Shown here: positions 33,721 to 41,800 of the stretch, piece after piece | Numbering within the stretch: the first letter of the stretch is position 1 | Layout of the letters: every line of letters starts with the position of its first letter | Origin: a bacterium | GTDB lineage: Bacteria; UBP6; UBA1177 | Assembly: GCA_016290135.1 (NCBI GenBank) | Contig: JAEESW010000017.1 | Coordinates: 1 to 44,928, forward strand | Reading direction: 5' to 3' | DNA length: 44,928 nt | Position numbers and translations under genes: made by a program | Notes under the pieces: model-generated | What the model was told of the DNA's origin: nothing | What the model saw: only the letters and a program-made list of their open reading frames with translations | Database searches by the model: none

Positions 33721-34124
33721 GTTTTTTTGATGTTTTGAAAAGTATTTTGCCGCATGAAAAGGTCTATCCGGTCGAACTTTCGATGGAGACTTTCTATCCT
33801 TCGCTCAAAAACTCTCCCGTTCCTGTAATTGTCGATTTTTATGTCGAAAAATCACAGCCGTGCAATATGGTCTATTCGACTTTGACCAAGTTCGCGACCG
33901 ATTTCAAAGGGCGTGCCCGTGTCGGAGCGTTCAATCTGGCGCAGGATACCGAAGGCAAAGTCATAGTTCCGTGCAAGATAAAGGCGGTGCCGACGATCGG
34001 GATCTTCATCAAGGACGAGCCGGTGGAGATGCTTGAGGGCGTTGCCGGATATCTGAAGATCCAGGAAGCTTTTGAAAAAGCTGAAGAAATCATAAGCAAA
34101 AAAAGCGGTTCCAAACAACATTAA
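33717..34124 (+). CDS. Thioredoxin-like protein lacking the first active-site cysteine
   Basis: A 135-residue thioredoxin-fold protein without a signal peptide. 'PVPVIVDFYVEKSQPCNMVYSTLTKFA' matches thioredoxin strand 2 and helix 2, but the WCGPC site reads K-S-Q-P-C: only the second Cys (C49) remains. The 'AVPTIGIFIKDEPVEMLEGVAG' part matches the cis-Pro loop and end of the fold (P92). A further Cys (C86) lies before it. Without the nucleophilic Cys it probably cannot reduce disulfides in the usual way; a binding or chaperone role, or use of C86, is possible. Its start overlaps the wlbB-like stop (ATGA) and the ZU5-like lipoprotein gene follows by 18 nt. Confidence 0.82.
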   Translation: MSFFDVLKSILPHEKVYPVELSMETFYPSLKNSPVPVIVDFYVEKSQPCNMVYSTLTKFATDFKGRARVGAFNLAQDTEGKVIVPCKIKAVPTIGIFIKDEPVEMLEGVAGYLKIQEAFEKAEEIISKKSGSKQH

Positions 34125-34142
34125 TCATTTGCGGAGGTTGTT

Positions 34143-35624
34143 ATGAAAAAAATTTTGGTTCTTGTTATCGCAGCCATGTTTCTTGCTGTAAGCTGCGGCG
34201 GCGGCGAAAGCAAAAAGATCGTTGAAGAAAAATCGCAGACTGTCAAAGCTGAAGAAGGCGGTGAAATCGAAATCGCAGGCGGTGAAGCAAAGATAAAAAT
34301 CCCTGCCGGCGCACTCGACAAAGACACCGAAATCTCGGTAACACTCTATAAAACAGACGGATTCAACAACAAAAAAGCGCTTGCATCCAATGTCGTTGAA
34401 TTCGGTCCTTCAGGCACGAAATTCAAAAAACCTGTTATAATCACGATCAATGCGGAAAAGGCTGTAAAAGGCAAAACTGTTGCGGCGGCCGTTATGAAAA
34501 GCGACGGAACGTGGAGCTACAGCGAAAAAGGAGCTTATGCGCTGTTCGGCGGATTTGACGAAGCTGGAGATCCGATAATGACGACTGCAGCCGGCGATCC
34601 TATAATGATCAGCAACGGAAATCTTACGACCGCTGCGGGAGACCCGATCATGAATGCGGCCGCAGGTGATCCCATCATGCTTGCTTCGGCAGGAGACCCG
34701 ATCATGACCAATGCTGCGGGAGACCCGATCATGAATGCAGCGGCAGGCGATCCGATCATGATGACGACCGGACACTTCTCAGACTATACTTTCATTGTTG
34801 TTGACGAAGTCGAAGAAGAAAATTCCAGCAATAACGGCGGCGGCTCGTCAGGCAAGGTCACATGCAAGACCGCGCGTGAGTGGGATAAGCTCGACGGGAC
34901 AGCAGACGATGAATATGAAGAAGATAACGAATCTATTTACTGCCAGAAAACAGGCGAAGAGATAGTTTACTGCATCGAAGGGGCTTTCACCGGCGAAAAT
35001 ACCAAGATCTATTCGGTAAAAGTCGACGGCAAGGAGTTCAAATGCAAAACTGACAATAATTATGACTGCATCATGGAAATGGAGCAGTACTGTGGAGCTC
35101 TTGACGGCGAATATGAAGACGGTTACTACTGCGAAGATCAGGGAATATGTGAAAATACCGGAGAAATGTCGAAATACTGCGCTTCGATGAGCGGCGACGG
35201 AAAAAACTACTATCAGGCAGGTGACCGGAAATTCGAATGCACGAACGAGAATGTCGAACAGTGCTATATGGATTACTATGAATACTGCGGCGACACCGTG
35301 TATGAAGAAGATCCCGAAGAACCCGACTTCGGTCTCATCTGCAGAACGGAGACTGAATGGGCTGAAGAATTCAGCAACGAGGATCACCACCAGTGGATCT
35401 GCGAAACAACGGGGCTTGAGATCTCGATCTGCATTCCGGACACATTCAGCATGGAAGAGATGGAAGAGGGCGAATTCCCGCCTTTCTATTCGATCGAAAC
35501 AGGCGGAGGAACGATCCTCTGCGATCCGTCGACTGCGCGTACCGACGGCACTATCGGGGACTATGCGACCAGCATGGACTGCTACAGCGAAGCTATTGAA
35601 TACTGTACACCTATGGTTTTTTAA
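34143..35624 (+). CDS. Lipoprotein with ZU5-like domain, seven AGDPIM repeats and three Cys-rich repeats
   Basis: A 493-residue lipoprotein ('AAMFLAVSC', lipid Cys 18). Residues about 36-135 resemble a ZU5-type beta domain ('AKIKIPAGALDKDTEISVTL', 'PVIITIN'). Residues 141-206 contain seven AGDPIM motifs spaced 8 to 14 residues apart, with Thr, Ala and Asn between. After a Ser/Asn/Gly linker, three Cys-rich repeats follow (residues 241-317, 330-382 and 400-488), each with the pattern of a first Cys, 'YCxxTGxE' or 'ICExTG', an 'F/YxC' strand and a final 'YC'. All Cys suggest disulfides in the envelope or outside the cell. I know no function for AGDPIM. A GGAGG site precedes the ATG. It follows the thioredoxin-like gene by 18 nt and precedes the aquaporin gene by 22 nt. 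Confidence 0.82.
   Translation: MKKILVLVIAAMFLAVSCGGGESKKIVEEKSQTVKAEEGGEIEIAGGEAKIKIPAGALDKDTEISVTLYKTDGFNNKKALASNVVEFGPSGTKFKKPVIITINAEKAVKGKTVAAAVMKSDGTWSYSEKGAYALFGGFDEAGDPIMTTAAGDPIMISNGNLTTAAGDPIMNAAAGDPIMLASAGDPIMTNAAGDPIMNAAAGDPIMMTTGHFSDYTFIVVDEVEEENSSNNGGGSSGKVTCKTAREWDKLDGTADDEYEEDNESIYCQKTGEEIVYCIEGAFTGENTKIYSVKVDGKEFKCKTDNNYDCIMEMEQYCGALDGEYEDGYYCEDQGICENTGEMSKYCASMSGDGKNYYQAGDRKFECTNENVEQCYMDYYEYCGDTVYEEDPEEPDFGLICRTETEWAEEFSNEDHHQWICETTGLEISICIPDTFSMEEMEEGEFPPFYSIETGGGTILCDPSTARTDGTIGDYATSMDCYSEAIEYCTPMVF
34563..34760 (+). repeat. AGDPIM tandem repeat array (7 copies, in frame)
   Basis: Seven copies of a GC[N]GG[N]GATCC[N]AT[N]ATG-type unit encode AGDPIM. Codons vary between copies at third positions, while the six residues are unchanged, which suggests selection on the protein. 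Confidence 0.9.
34863..35606 (+). repeat. Three diverged Cys-rich protein repeats
   Basis: Units at 34863-35093, 35130-35288 and 35340-35606. Each shares C...C-x-x-TG-x-E/M, a middle Cys pair, 'FxC' or 'ILC', and ends with E/Y-YC. The middle unit is shorter. The repeats are visible only in translation. Confidence 0.65.
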
Positions 35625-35646
35625 TTAATTTTTGGAGGAATTTATT

Positions 35647-36339
35647 ATGAGATCTTACATTGCTGAATTTATCGGCACTTGTGCACTTGTAACTTTGGGC
35701 TGCGGTACGGCAATGCTTGTCGGCTGCGATGCGGCTGCGGGCTGCGGCTATCTTCTTACTGCTTTTGCTTTCGGTCTTACGATCGTCGGAATGGCTTACT
35801 GTGTAGGCAACATTTCCGGCTGTCACATCAATCCTGCTGTTTCACTCGGTGTCCTCATGACCGGCGGAATGACGATCAAAGACTTTTTCGGCTACTGGAT
35901 CTCCCAGTGCCTCGGCGCACTTGCAGGCTCCGGACTCCTTGCTCTCATCTTCGGTCTCGGCGGGATCGCTGACAAAACCGGCGGATTCGGCTCGAACGGT
36001 CTCGCAGGCGTGAACGGAAGCGCAGCGGCAGGTCTTATCGTTGAGATCCTGCTTACGTTCTTCTTCGTTTTCACGATCCTTGGCGTAACGTCGAAGAAGG
36101 GCAACCACGGCTCGTTTGCAGGCATAGTCATCGGTTTCACCCTTGTCCTTGTCCATATCCTGGGCATCGGTCTTACCGGAACATCGGTCAACCCGGCAAG
36201 AAGTTTCGGTCCCGCGATAGCGGCTGCGATCAACGGAAACTTCGCTCCGTGCGCGTCTCTCTGGGTTTTTGTAGTCGGTCCTTTCATCGGTGCGGCTCTT
36301 GCAGCATGCATCTGGAATTTCCTTTCGAAAGAGAAGTAA
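35647..36339 (+). CDS. aqpZ: Aquaporin (AqpZ-like water channel)
   Basis: A 230-residue MIP channel with six TM segments and two NPA half-helices: 'GCHINPAVSLGV' and 'GTSVNPARSFGPA'. The selectivity-filter residues match water-selective AqpZ: Phe in 'FAFGLTIVGMAY', His in 'LVHILGIGLTGTSVNPAR', Thr two residues before the SVNPAR, and the Arg of NPAR. The Gly-rich extra residues of glycerol facilitators (GlpF) are missing. It moves water rapidly across the inner membrane. A TTG at 35632 is in frame, but the ATG at 35647 follows GGAGG at the proper distance. It is 22 nt after the lipoprotein gene on the same strand and might be cotranscribed. Confidence 0.93.
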   Translation: MRSYIAEFIGTCALVTLGCGTAMLVGCDAAAGCGYLLTAFAFGLTIVGMAYCVGNISGCHINPAVSLGVLMTGGMTIKDFFGYWISQCLGALAGSGLLALIFGLGGIADKTGGFGSNGLAGVNGSAAAGLIVEILLTFFFVFTILGVTSKKGNHGSFAGIVIGFTLVLVHILGIGLTGTSVNPARSFGPAIAAAINGNFAPCASLWVFVVGPFIGAALAACIWNFLSKEK

Positions 36340-36385
36340 CAGCCGGCTTCGCTCATCCTAAATTTCATTTTTCAGATTTTCCTGT

Positions 36386-36391
36386 ATAATT
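36386..36391 (+). promoter_or_regulatory. Possible -10 element (TATAAT) for the nucleoside phosphorylase gene
   Basis: A perfect TATAAT directly after TG lies 30 nt before the ATG at 36422; the -35 region is not clear. Confidence 0.45.
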
Positions 36392-36421
36392 CATAGTTTT
36401 AATTGTTTAACGGAGGGATCC

Positions 36422-37726
36422 ATGCGCCTGTTTTACGACATTATCGCAGACAAAAGGGACAAAAAGGTTCTTTCAAAAGAGGATATTTCTGACTTCCTGC
36501 AAAGCTATCTCGACGGAACTCTTAAGGATTACCAGATGTCGGCCATGCTTATGGCGGTATTCTTCAACTCTCTGAACAACGAAGAGCTCGAGACCTGGAC
36601 CGAAAAGATGCTTTACAGCGGCGAAGTCCTCGATTTCTCGGATATCGACGGCATTGTAGTCGACAAACATTCGACAGGCGGCGTCGGCGACAAAATTTCG
36701 ATCCCTCTCGCTCCTCTCCTTGCAGAACTCGGGTTTTATGTGCCGATGATCTCAGGGCGCGGGCTCGGCCACACGGGCGGAACTCTCGACAAACTTGAAT
36801 CTATCCCCGGTTTTTCGGTAAATATCGACAAAGAGACTTTCAAAAAGATCGTGAGGACGAACAAAATGTCGCTCATCGGTCAGACTCCCGAGATCGCGCC
36901 GCTCGACAAAAGGCTCTACGCCCTCCGCGACGTGACGGGAACTATCGAATCGGTGCCGCTCATCGCATCTTCGATCATGAGCAAAAAGCTGGCTGAAGGG
37001 ATAAACGGTCTTATTCTCGATATAAAAATCGGCGAAGGTGCTTTCATGAAGGATCTCGCTTCGGGAACGCGTCTCGCCAAGACGATGCAGGCAATAGGCA
37101 GGCGTTTCGGAAGGAGTGTCGATGTCCTTTTCACAAATATGGACGAGCCGTTGGGCTACACTGTCGGAAACGCCCTCGAGATCAAGGAATCGCTTGATGT
37201 GATGCAGGGAAAATATGTGCCGCAGGTCACGGAACTCACTCTTCGCATGGCAGCGGTCTTAATGAAAACTTTCAAAATGACCGGATCCGTCGAAGAGGGC
37301 GAAGAAAAGGCGCGGAAGATGCTCGAAACGGGCAGAGTTCTTGAAAGGTTCGCAAAAACAGTCCTGCTTCAAGGGGGAGATCCGAGAGTCACCGAAAACT
37401 ACTCGCTTCTTCCTGAAAGCCGCTTTAAAAAAGAGGTCTATGCAGCAAACGGCGGTTTTATCGGCAGGATCAACGCGCTCGATTTCGGCAAGGCGCTCAT
37501 CCGCTTAGGCGGCGGCAGACTGCGCAAGGAAGACAGCGTCAACAAAGCGGTCGGATTTGTATTTGCAAAGAAGGCCGGTGAGAAAGTCGCAAAAGGAGAT
37601 CTCCTCTACACGATACACTTCGACGATGAAGAGAGGCTGAAAAGCGCGGAAGAATATCTGAAGGACGCTGTTTCCATTTCGGAAAACCGGACAAAAGGGA
37701 GAGATCTTATCCTCGGTAGTCTTTAG
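36422..37726 (+). CDS. Pyrimidine/thymidine nucleoside phosphorylase
   Basis: A 434-residue enzyme of the nucleoside phosphorylase family II. The family signature 'SGRGLGHTGGTLDKLESIPG' is present (about residues 117-136), along with 'DKHSTGGVGDKISIPLAPLLA', which binds phosphate. 'SLIGQTPEIAPLDKRLYALRDVTGTIES' and 'SSIMSKKLAEGINGLILDIKIG' follow the usual order. It splits thymidine, deoxyuridine or uridine with phosphate to base plus (deoxy)ribose-1-phosphate. DeoA (thymidine only) and Pdp (broad) cannot be told apart safely by eye; the length suits both. An ACGGAGGG site precedes the start. The radical SAM gene follows after 12 nt and is likely cotranscribed. Confidence 0.93.
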   Translation: MRLFYDIIADKRDKKVLSKEDISDFLQSYLDGTLKDYQMSAMLMAVFFNSLNNEELETWTEKMLYSGEVLDFSDIDGIVVDKHSTGGVGDKISIPLAPLLAELGFYVPMISGRGLGHTGGTLDKLESIPGFSVNIDKETFKKIVRTNKMSLIGQTPEIAPLDKRLYALRDVTGTIESVPLIASSIMSKKLAEGINGLILDIKIGEGAFMKDLASGTRLAKTMQAIGRRFGRSVDVLFTNMDEPLGYTVGNALEIKESLDVMQGKYVPQVTELTLRMAAVLMKTFKMTGSVEEGEEKARKMLETGRVLERFAKTVLLQGGDPRVTENYSLLPESRFKKEVYAANGGFIGRINALDFGKALIRLGGGRLRKEDSVNKAVGFVFAKKAGEKVAKGDLLYTIHFDDEERLKSAEEYLKDAVSISENRTKGRDLILGSL

Positions 37727-37738
37727 GCAGAGGCTGAA

Positions 37739-38662
37739 ATGCTTGACGATAAGATCTTCACGTTCAACAGCTACATGAAGCAGAAATTCGGCGGCAGAGT
37801 CGCCCGTATCTCGATGAGCACAGGCTTTGACTGCCCATGGAACAAGTGCATTTTCTGCAGGAAAGAGTCGTTTTCGCCCAATGTTTCGGTCGATATGACG
37901 AAGGATGACCGCCTGAAAACGCTTGAAAGAAGCATGAACTTTCTCAAAAACCGCTACGGCAACAAATTTTTCGCAGCATATTTTCAAAGCGGGACCTCCA
38001 CTTTCGGCGACAAGGAAACTTTGGCGGAAATGTACCGCGAAGCCGCATCGATAAAAGGTGTCGTGGCAATGATCTTTTCGACGCGTCCCGATTATTTGGG
38101 AAAAGAAGAAATCCGGCTGATCCTCGAAAATGTGCCTGAAAACATCGATGAGATCTGGATAGAACTCGGACTTCAGTCAACGAACGACCATTCTTTAAAG
38201 TGGATAAACCGCGGTCACGACGCGGCCTGCTACTTCAAGGCGGTCGAAAATGTCGAAAAATACGGCGAGAACAAAATAAAGGTCGCTCCTCACATAATTT
38301 TAGGACTTCCCGGCGAGACTGAAGAAGACATGATGAATACCGTGCTTCAAAGCACGCAAAGCCCCGTCGCAAAAGGGCTCAAGCTCCATCACCTGCAGAT
38401 CCACAACTGCACTCCGCTTGAAAAGATCTATGCCGAAGATCCGTTTCCGCTCCTCTCGGTCGAAAAATATATCGAGATCACGGCTAAGATCATCGCGAAA
38501 CTGCCGCCCGACAAAGTTCTTTTCAGACTTTTCACCACTGCACCGGCGGAATATCTCATCGCTCCGAAGTGGAATCTCGGAACTCAGGAAGCACTCCGTA
38601 AATTCGAGGAATATCTGGACGCCAACCACATCACGCAGGGCTGCGAAAGGTGCATGGAATAA
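37739..38662 (+). CDS. Radical SAM protein, YhcC-like
   Basis: A 307-residue radical SAM protein related to YhcC (TIGR01212-type). The family's features are 'INRGHDAACYFKAVE', 'APHIILGLPGETEEDMMNT', 'GLKLHHLQIHNCTPLE' and 'WIELGLQSTNDHSLKWINRGH'. The cluster motif is compact: C32-x4-C37-x2-C40 in 'DCPWNKCIFC', whereas most radical SAM proteins have CxxxCxxC and YhcC proteins often have a longer first gap. The last Cys pair 'GCERCME' at the end might hold metal. The function of YhcC is not established. It follows the nucleoside phosphorylase gene after 12 nt. Confidence 0.85.
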   Translation: MLDDKIFTFNSYMKQKFGGRVARISMSTGFDCPWNKCIFCRKESFSPNVSVDMTKDDRLKTLERSMNFLKNRYGNKFFAAYFQSGTSTFGDKETLAEMYREAASIKGVVAMIFSTRPDYLGKEEIRLILENVPENIDEIWIELGLQSTNDHSLKWINRGHDAACYFKAVENVEKYGENKIKVAPHIILGLPGETEEDMMNTVLQSTQSPVAKGLKLHHLQIHNCTPLEKIYAEDPFPLLSVEKYIEITAKIIAKLPPDKVLFRLFTTAPAEYLIAPKWNLGTQEALRKFEEYLDANHITQGCERCME

Positions 38663-38716
38663 GGGCTTATCCTTCAGAAAATCTAAAACTGCGCGGCACG
38701 CACAATCTGCCTGATA

Positions 38717-38735
38717 CTTGCTGCATTAAAGCAAG
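38717..38735 (+). terminator. Weak inverted repeat after the YhcC-like gene
   Basis: CTTGCT and AGCAAG form a 6-bp stem around a 7-base loop, about 55 nt after the stop. There is no direct T-run (one lies about 20 nt further), so this is only a weak terminator candidate. Confidence 0.25.
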
Positions 38736-38770
38736 GTAAAGGATATTATTGCATTTTTTACAGAATACGC

Positions 38771-38798
38771 TTGCGAAAAATCTGACTTTCAATAAAAT
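38771..38798 (+). promoter_or_regulatory. Putative promoter of the EGF/LRR/YD-repeat gene
   Basis: TTGCGA (38771-38776), a 16-bp spacer and TAAAAT (38793-38798) lie 36 nt before the ATG at 38835; a GGAGGG ribosome site follows. Confidence 0.5.
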
Positions 38799-38834
38799 AC
38801 TTTGTTTGTTTTTTTGAAGCCGTGGAGGGAAAAC

Positions 38835-41800
38835 ATGAAAAAATGTATGTTGTTTGCTGCCGTATTCTTTTGTTTTACATCTCTTTCTGCTGACTGGGGA
38901 GAAGAACTCTGTGAAAATGTGACCTGTTCCGGTCACGGTGAATGTCATGATGACGGTGAAGACGAGTGGTGCGTCTGTGATGAAGGCTATATCGCAGACG
39001 GATTGGACTGTATTTTAGGCTGCGACGGCGTTACCTGCAGCGGTCACGGGTCATGCTCGGTCGTGAGCGGTGCCGAGGTGTGCACCTGCGAGGCGGGATT
39101 TTATGCAACTGGCTTGAATTGTATTCTGAACGAGGCTTCGACTGTCGATACTCTTGCAATTCTCAACGAAACGGAGTGCTACAATACGGGAAACTGCCAT
39201 TACAGGCTGATTTTTGCGACGGGTGCTTACGATTTTACTCCGGCACTTGCGTCTCTTTACGACATAATCGTAAATGTTCTGGACTCGGAAAACGTGTGGC
39301 ATAATTACCGGAAAACAGTGGCGCAATGCGTGACGGAAGGAGTCTGCGACAATGTTGATGCTCAGTATATTGATTTCTGGTTTCAGCACGAAGTGAACGG
39401 CAATCAGTATATAACTGTTGAGGTTCTGGGCAACGGCGACGATGCTTATGATGACATGTATCATGATGTCCAGATTGACTACTGCTACGGTGTTGACTGC
39501 GGAACGGGCGGCAGTTGCGACGGAACTTCGGGTTATCCGGTGTGTTCCTGCGATTACGGCTATGTTCTTCGTAATAATTATTGTGAGGAAGGCTGGTTTG
39601 AAGACGAAAATCTTGCGGCAGCGGTAGTGGAACTGCTTCAATACAAAGGTTATGATGTTGAAACGGAAACGGATATCGATCCTGAAATTCTTGAAGATAT
39701 CACGTATCTTCCGCTCAGGGGAAAGAATATTTCATCTTTAGCCGGGACCGGGCTCTTCCCTTCGTTAAGTGTTCTTGATATTTCAGGCAACAATATCAGA
39801 GACTTGTCTCCGCTTGCGGACTGTGAAGAACTTGTGATTCTCAATATGTCCGGCAATCCTGCAAGTGATTTGTCTCCCTTGAGTACTCTTCCGCTTGTAA
39901 GCCTTGATATTTCATATTCGGGAGTTTTTGATATGCAGCCTCTAGCTGATATGAATACGCTTGAGGAAATCATATTTGCCGACAGGGATAACGGAAAATA
40001 CGAAATGCTTCTGCATGAAAACTTCAATGCTATTGACTGGCTGATCGATAAAAACGGTACGGCCTGTTTGAAACCGGTCTATAATTCAAGAACAGGAATG
40101 AATGTTCCTGTGAGCAATCCGGACTGTTCGGGCGGCGGAATCTGTCTGAACGGCCGTTGTCTGTGCAGCGAAGGGTATTATTATGACAACGGAGACTGTC
40201 ATGCCGTCAGCAACTGCGCTTCAGACGAACACTGGGATTCCGACAGACATTATTGTATGCCTGATAAAAAGGATGCCGATTGTCCCGAACCGCCGGAAAA
40301 TGCAGTCATTTCTGACAAGGATCAGCTTGAGTGGAACGGAACGGAATATGTTCTTCCGGCAGGACGCACCCTTGAGCTGTGCAGATACGGAGATTCTTCA
40401 TGTGCAAACAGTGCCTGTCATTGGAAATGTGCCGGCGGATACCATTTTGTAAAAGATGATATATGCGCATCAGATGCTGCAAGGAATATTCCGGACAGTG
40501 CATATAACCAGCTGATCCTGCCGAATATCTCGAGGCATGATGTTGCGCTTGAGCCGGTTCCCGGGGTTCCGTCGTTCGCTCCGGTACTGAAGGCGGGGAT
40601 TTATTACGATGAAAAGAAAAATCTTGTTGCCGGATGGCATTTTGATTTACCGAGAGTTGAATTTGCCATTGACGGTGTCGGAAAGATTGTCCCGTTGGAA
40701 AGCTGGGATCAGAAAACAGTCTATGTCACCATGCCGTGGGGAAAAGAGGAATATTCTCTTCCTGTAGAAAAAAAATGTTTCGATTCGAATGACGGACCGG
40801 TCGACTGCGGGAGATATTCAAGCGTAAAGAGTGTGCAGGTGACATATTATCCTGCGCCTGGTCAGAATGTTTTTTCGTACATAATTCTGGGAACCACGGC
40901 AGAAGCCTATGAATCCTTTACGAACAATTTCGGTCATGCAATCAGCGGCAGTGATGATGTCTGGACAGTTACCCGTTACGGGGAAGACGGTTCTGTCACG
41001 GAGTTTTCAAGAGGAAGGATCTTCACAGCCGGAGAAGAGGAAGATTACGCAAAAAGGCCGGCTTATTACACCTTTATGGACTACATTCCGATATCCAAGC
41101 ACACAACGAGAGAGGGTCGCGAGACTTCATTCAGCTACGAATGGGACCGTACGGAGATGAAGGGAAGCTATCATCACTACAACATACGGTCGGCAAGAAT
41201 TACAGATCCTCTGAAAAGGGTCATAAAAATCGAATCTCTGTCAAATTCGGAAAATCCGTCATACGGTCTCATTGGAAGACCTGACGACGATCATAAGACA
41301 GTATGCAGACCGCTTGAAGGCAGTCTCGAAATATCTATCGGTAAAGTAAACATAAATAATACTCCTGTTGAACCTTTGAGGAAAATTGTTGAATACAATT
41401 TCTCAGGCGGATTTGATATGTCTGCCGAAATATATGTGAAGAACGGCTGGATCAGAAGAGACAGCTATTCGAGGAACGGGAATATTTTTTATCTTTCATC
41501 CATGGCAGGAAAGGATTCTATCGGAGAAACGACATGGGAATTCACAGAAGAGAACGATACGCCGGACGGCTACATTGAAAGGAAAAAAGTCAAAAATCAG
41601 GAATACATCGTTAAAACGGTAAAAGGAAATTTCTATTCACCGAAGCAGGGAAAAAATCCGAAATATTATTCACTTTCAGATGCGCCTTACAAAACAGCAG
41701 CGGTCTATTCCATTGACGGAAGCGGGATCTCCGGTAAGAAAAGAATAGTTGAAGATTATTTTACGAACTGGCTGCAGCCTGCGAAAAAAGTGACATGCGA

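Noticed and set aside
34563-34760. The AGDPIM array as a CRISPR array or DNA-level tandem repeat
   Set aside because: The units are short, in frame, differ at third positions and have no unique spacers; it is a protein repeat.
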